From Methylophilus rhizosphaerae (GTDB taxonomy: Bacteria; Pseudomonadota; Gammaproteobacteria; Burkholderiales; Methylophilaceae): a DNA stretch of 64,000 nt. The stretch covers positions 186,001 through 250,000 of the forward strand of contig NZ_FNFX01000004.1 of the NCBI RefSeq assembly GCF_900100975.1, in the 5' to 3' direction. Shown piece by piece: positions 61,559 to 64,000 of the stretch (position 1 is the first letter of the stretch; each line of letters opens with the position of its first letter). The notes under the pieces are model-generated. The model was not told the origin of the DNA. It did no database searches and worked only from the letters and a program-made list of their open reading frames with translations. Both the position numbers and the translations under genes were made by a program.

Positions 61559-63427
61559 CTATAAACTGAATACGTTCATGGCACCGCCACCAGGGGCGGC
61601 ATTGTATTTGGTCAGCTCTTTGTAGCCTCCTGCTGCGCCCAGGCCATCGGTATCATTGGTCAGGCCCAGGTTCATGGCCACGCCAGCCCAGCCCCCAATG
61701 CCGGACAACACGCCTACGTATTGCCTGCCTTTGTGGCCGTAAGTGATCATGTTGCCGACCACGCCGGAACCCACCTGGAACCGCCATAATTCTTTGCCGG
61801 TTTTGGCATCCACGGCTTTGGCCCAGCGATCCAGCGTGCCGTAAAACACCAGGTCAGATGCCGTGACCAATGCGCCGCCCCAGGCCGAGAATCTCTCTTT
61901 GTTGTACCAGCGGGCTTTGCCTTTGAGGCCATCCCAGGCCATAAAGCCGCCCATCACACCATCCGGGCCGGCGAACATGGTCAGGGTGGCACCTACCCAT
62001 GGCTGGCCTGCCACGTATTTGGACTCCACGGGCTCATAGGTCATGCAGACGTGGTTCAGCGGGACGTAGAAGGTTTTATTCTTCGGTGAATAAGCCGCTG
62101 GTTGCTCGTCTTTCACACCCAGGGCAGACGGGCAAACACCTTTGGCGTTGTAATCCTGGTGGGTGGAGTACTTGGGATCCTTGACCGGGATGCCGGTTTT
62201 CAGGTCAATCTTGCTTGCCCAGTTGACGAACGGGTGCATTTTCTCGGCCACCAGTAAGGTGCCATTGGTGCGGTCAAAAGTATAGCCAAAGCCGTTACGG
62301 TCAAAATGCGAGGCCAGTTGCTTGCCATTGGCTTCCCACAGGATGATTTCGTTCATGCCGTCGTAATCCCACTCGTCATGCGGCGTCATCTGGTAACCCC
62401 AGCGTGCCATGCCGGTGTCGAGGTCGCGCGCAAAAATCGTCATCGACCACTTGTTGTCGCCAGGACGCACGTCCGGGTTCCAGGTACCCGGGTTGCCGGT
62501 GCCGTAATACATCAGGTTCAGTGCCGGGTCGTAGGAGTACCAGCCCCAGGTCGGGCCGCCGCCATTCTGCCAGCCATCTTTCTGCTGTTGTGGTTTCAGC
62601 CAGGTACGCACCCCCAGGTTAGCTTCAGGGTATTTCAATTGCGATTTATCCAGCGGCTTGAAAGAACCGCCTTCCCGGTTGCCACCATTGACATCCTCAT
62701 ACACGGACAGGGCGCTGTAATGCGGATTTTCCTTGTTGAAATCCTGGCCGATCAGCATTTCGCTATCCGGGCCGGTGCTATAGGCTTTCCACGCCAGGCT
62801 GCCATCTTTGATGTTGTAGGCAGAGATGTGGCAACGCACGCCGAACTCACCGCCGGAACAGCCCGTCACCACTTTGTCTTTAAATACATGCGGTACATTG
62901 GTATTGGCAGAGCCGGTTCTCGGGTCATTGACTTGCACATCCCACAATCTGGCACCGGTTTTTGCATCCAGGGCAACCAGTACACCATTATTCTGTTGCA
63001 GGAAAATCTTGCCGTCACCGTAACCCAGGCCTTTATTCACGTTGTCACAGCACAATACGGATTGCACATCCGGATTCTGTTTGGGGAAATAGGACCACAG
63101 GATTTTCTGGTTGTCGTCCAGATCCAGCGCATACACATTGTTCGGGAATGCAGTATGGATATACATGATATTGCCAATCACCAGCGGCGCGCCTTCGTGG
63201 CCGCGATTGACACCGGTAGCGAAAGTCCAGGCCAGTTTCAGCTTCTTGACGTTGCTTTTGTTGATTTGTGACAGGCGGCTATAGCCCTGGTTGGCGTAGT
63301 CTTTACGTGCCATGGGCCACTGGTTGTCGTCCTTCATCATTGCGTCCAGCTCGGCATTGGCCCATGCGCCGGCACTGAGGCTGCCGAGTAGCATTGTGCT
63401 GATCGCAAGCTTGATACGTTGTTGCAT
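61559..63427 (-). CDS. xoxF: Lanthanide-dependent methanol dehydrogenase XoxF
   Basis: A 622-residue periplasmic PQQ quinoprotein. The signal peptide ends GAWA/NAE. The vicinal disulfide is VLCCDNV (Cys126-127). Predicted metal ligands by motif are Glu194 (SGGEFGV) and Asn312 (GTGNPGTW); the catalytic Asp354 and the extra lanthanide ligand Asp356 are in PHDEWDYDGMNE, where MxaF has Ala at the second position. Compared with MxaF from memory there is an extra stretch of about 34 residues between the NPHY and GGGPTWGW segments (about 237-290), a feature I associate with the XoxF4 group of Methylophilaceae. It oxidises methanol to formaldehyde or formate. GGAGG precedes the ATG by 7 bases. No mxa or xoxJ gene is in the window. 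Confidence 0.96.
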   Translation of the reverse strand: MQQRIKLAISTMLLGSLSAGAWANAELDAMMKDDNQWPMARKDYANQGYSRLSQINKSNVKKLKLAWTFATGVNRGHEGAPLVIGNIMYIHTAFPNNVYALDLDDNQKILWSYFPKQNPDVQSVLCCDNVNKGLGYGDGKIFLQQNNGVLVALDAKTGARLWDVQVNDPRTGSANTNVPHVFKDKVVTGCSGGEFGVRCHISAYNIKDGSLAWKAYSTGPDSEMLIGQDFNKENPHYSALSVYEDVNGGNREGGSFKPLDKSQLKYPEANLGVRTWLKPQQQKDGWQNGGGPTWGWYSYDPALNLMYYGTGNPGTWNPDVRPGDNKWSMTIFARDLDTGMARWGYQMTPHDEWDYDGMNEIILWEANGKQLASHFDRNGFGYTFDRTNGTLLVAEKMHPFVNWASKIDLKTGIPVKDPKYSTHQDYNAKGVCPSALGVKDEQPAAYSPKNKTFYVPLNHVCMTYEPVESKYVAGQPWVGATLTMFAGPDGVMGGFMAWDGLKGKARWYNKERFSAWGGALVTASDLVFYGTLDRWAKAVDAKTGKELWRFQVGSGVVGNMITYGHKGRQYVGVLSGIGGWAGVAMNLGLTNDTDGLGAAGGYKELTKYNAAPGGGAMNVFSL

Positions 63428-63518
63428 AAATAACCTCCAAAATGGTTGCGGTGAAGCTGGAATATGTGGTGTTACAAGCGGTCAGCAAAGACTGCGTTTG
63501 TGACGGCCTGCCTAAGAT

Positions 63519-63534
63519 TGCAATGCACGTGCCA
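63519..63534 (-). promoter_or_regulatory. Sigma-54 promoter of xoxF
   Basis: Minus-strand TGGCACGTGCATTGCA is a full match to the TGGCACG-N4-TTGCA consensus, with GG at 63533-63532 and GC at 63521-63520. The start site would be near 63508, giving a leader of about 81 bases. Confidence 0.88.
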
Positions 63535-63574
63535 ATCCGTAACAGTATTTTGGAAGAAATAAAAAATAGATTAG

Positions 63575-63587
63575 AATCAATCGCTTA
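63575..63587 (+). promoter_or_regulatory. IHF-like site between xoxF and its divergent regulator
   Basis: AATCAATCGCTTA fits WATCAANNNNTTR exactly, 41 bp upstream of the xoxF -24 box, the position expected for a DNA bend between activator and promoter. Confidence 0.6.
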
Positions 63588-63695
63588 ATGAAGTATGAAA
63601 ACGGGCATGACAATCTGCCGGCGGGCGTGAACTGTTCATGGCTGTGTCATACTGGTACAGTTGTTCAATACGATGTGACAGGTGTTCGGTTTTAA

Positions 63696-64000
63696 ATGCC
63701 CAATAAATACTCCCCCTCTGCTTCCCAAATAGCGCAGCCTGGCGTGCGTGATGACCAGCGTGCCATTGCCGAGGCGATTGCGCGCTCCTGGCGACGTTGC
63801 ATGGTCAAAGGGGTGGATGAGCAGGCGCCGGTCGCAGATCAAATCATTACCGCACAAGAACTGGCACAGCGCCTGGAAAAGAACCGCTTGCTGCTGACGC
63901 ATGCCGAACCGGAGATGACGACACTCAGCGAGCAAATTGCCCATACGCGCAGCCTGGTGATTCTGACCGATAACGAAGGCGTTATTTTGCGCACCATGGG
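63696..64000 (+). CDS. N-terminal part of an AcoR-like sigma-54-dependent activator (cut by window end)
   Basis: An open frame from the ATG at 63696 that runs off the window (about 101 residues seen). It has IAEAIARSWRRCMVKGVDEQAP, then AQRLEKNRLLLTHAEPEMTTLSEQIAHTRSLVILTDNEGVILRTMG, the N-terminal sensor (GAF-type) opening of the AcoR family of enhancer-binding proteins. The AAA+ and Fis domains would follow beyond the end and cannot be confirmed. It is divergent from xoxF, which has a sigma-54 promoter, so it is the obvious candidate activator, perhaps sensing a substrate or product of methanol oxidation. Confidence 0.75.
   Translation, partial: MPNKYSPSASQIAQPGVRDDQRAIAEAIARSWRRCMVKGVDEQAPVADQIITAQELAQRLEKNRLLLTHAEPEMTTLSEQIAHTRSLVILTDNEGVILRTM

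Noticed and set aside
63636-63944. 102-residue minus-strand open frame at the right end
   Set aside because: It is antisense to the AcoR-like gene, whose plus-strand frame is protein-like and runs to the window end.

Overview
The window looks like ordinary chromosome from a methylotrophic betaproteobacterium, most likely of the family Methylophilaceae. The main clues are a lanthanide-type methanol dehydrogenase (XoxF) followed by a c551-type cytochrome, betaproteobacterial gene orders (pilMNOPQ-aroK-aroB-dgt; lptM-lysA), and purU and folD, which both act on one-carbon folates. Base composition is even along most of the window. The exception is a small DNA-methyltransferase island at about 20.7-22.97 kb.

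Layout. 0-8 kb: tpm, a HAD phosphatase, an SPFH/NfeD pair, valS, a zinc-ribbon membrane protein, a BFD-like ferredoxin and a MoeB/ThiF-type enzyme. 8.0-17.6 kb: one minus-strand operon for an MSHA-like type IV pilus or type II secretion-like machine (secretin, TPR protein, ATPase, platform protein, PilM/N-like, PilO-like and two unusual pilin-like proteins), preceded by a diguanylate cyclase. 18.9-19.15 kb: tRNA-Pro, tRNA-Arg and tRNA-His. 19.2-20.7 kb: folD and dksA. 20.8-22.96 kb: an adenine methyltransferase gene broken in two by in-frame stops, divergent from an XRE regulator across an array of short repeats. 23-31 kb: dgt, aroB, aroK and pilQPONM. 31-34 kb: a class A penicillin-binding protein and a hypothetical protein. 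34.3-37.3 kb: a nitrogen operon (TorF-like porin, glnK, amtB). 37.3-40.7 kb: ubiK, comM, a DUF1993 protein and small unknown proteins. 40.7-48 kb: the minor pilin operon pilE-fimT-pilV-pilW-pilX-pilY1. 48-51.7 kb: lptM, lysA, purU and ispH. 51.7-57.6 kb: a probable small RNA and a CzcCBA-type RND efflux operon. 57.7-61.1 kb: nudB, nadA, a HIT protein and ampG. 61.2-64 kb: xoxF with its cytochrome, and the start of a divergent AcoR-type sigma-54 activator.

The most interesting thread is sigma-54 control. Four good -24/-12 elements (GG-N10-GC) lie in intergenic DNA: in front of xoxF, in front of the TorF/glnK/amtB operon, in front of pilM, and in front of a non-coding stretch between ispH and the RND operon that ends in an intrinsic terminator, so a sigma-54-dependent small RNA is likely. 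The last two promoters share an identical 21-bp block. The xoxF and TorF promoters each have a perfect match to the IHF consensus just upstream, and xoxF is divergent from a gene for an AcoR-like enhancer-binding protein. This suggests that methanol oxidation, nitrogen uptake and pili are all wired to RpoN in this organism.

Starts were adjusted by hand where a long open frame ran into upstream DNA. Functions rest on remembered family motifs; no database search was made.
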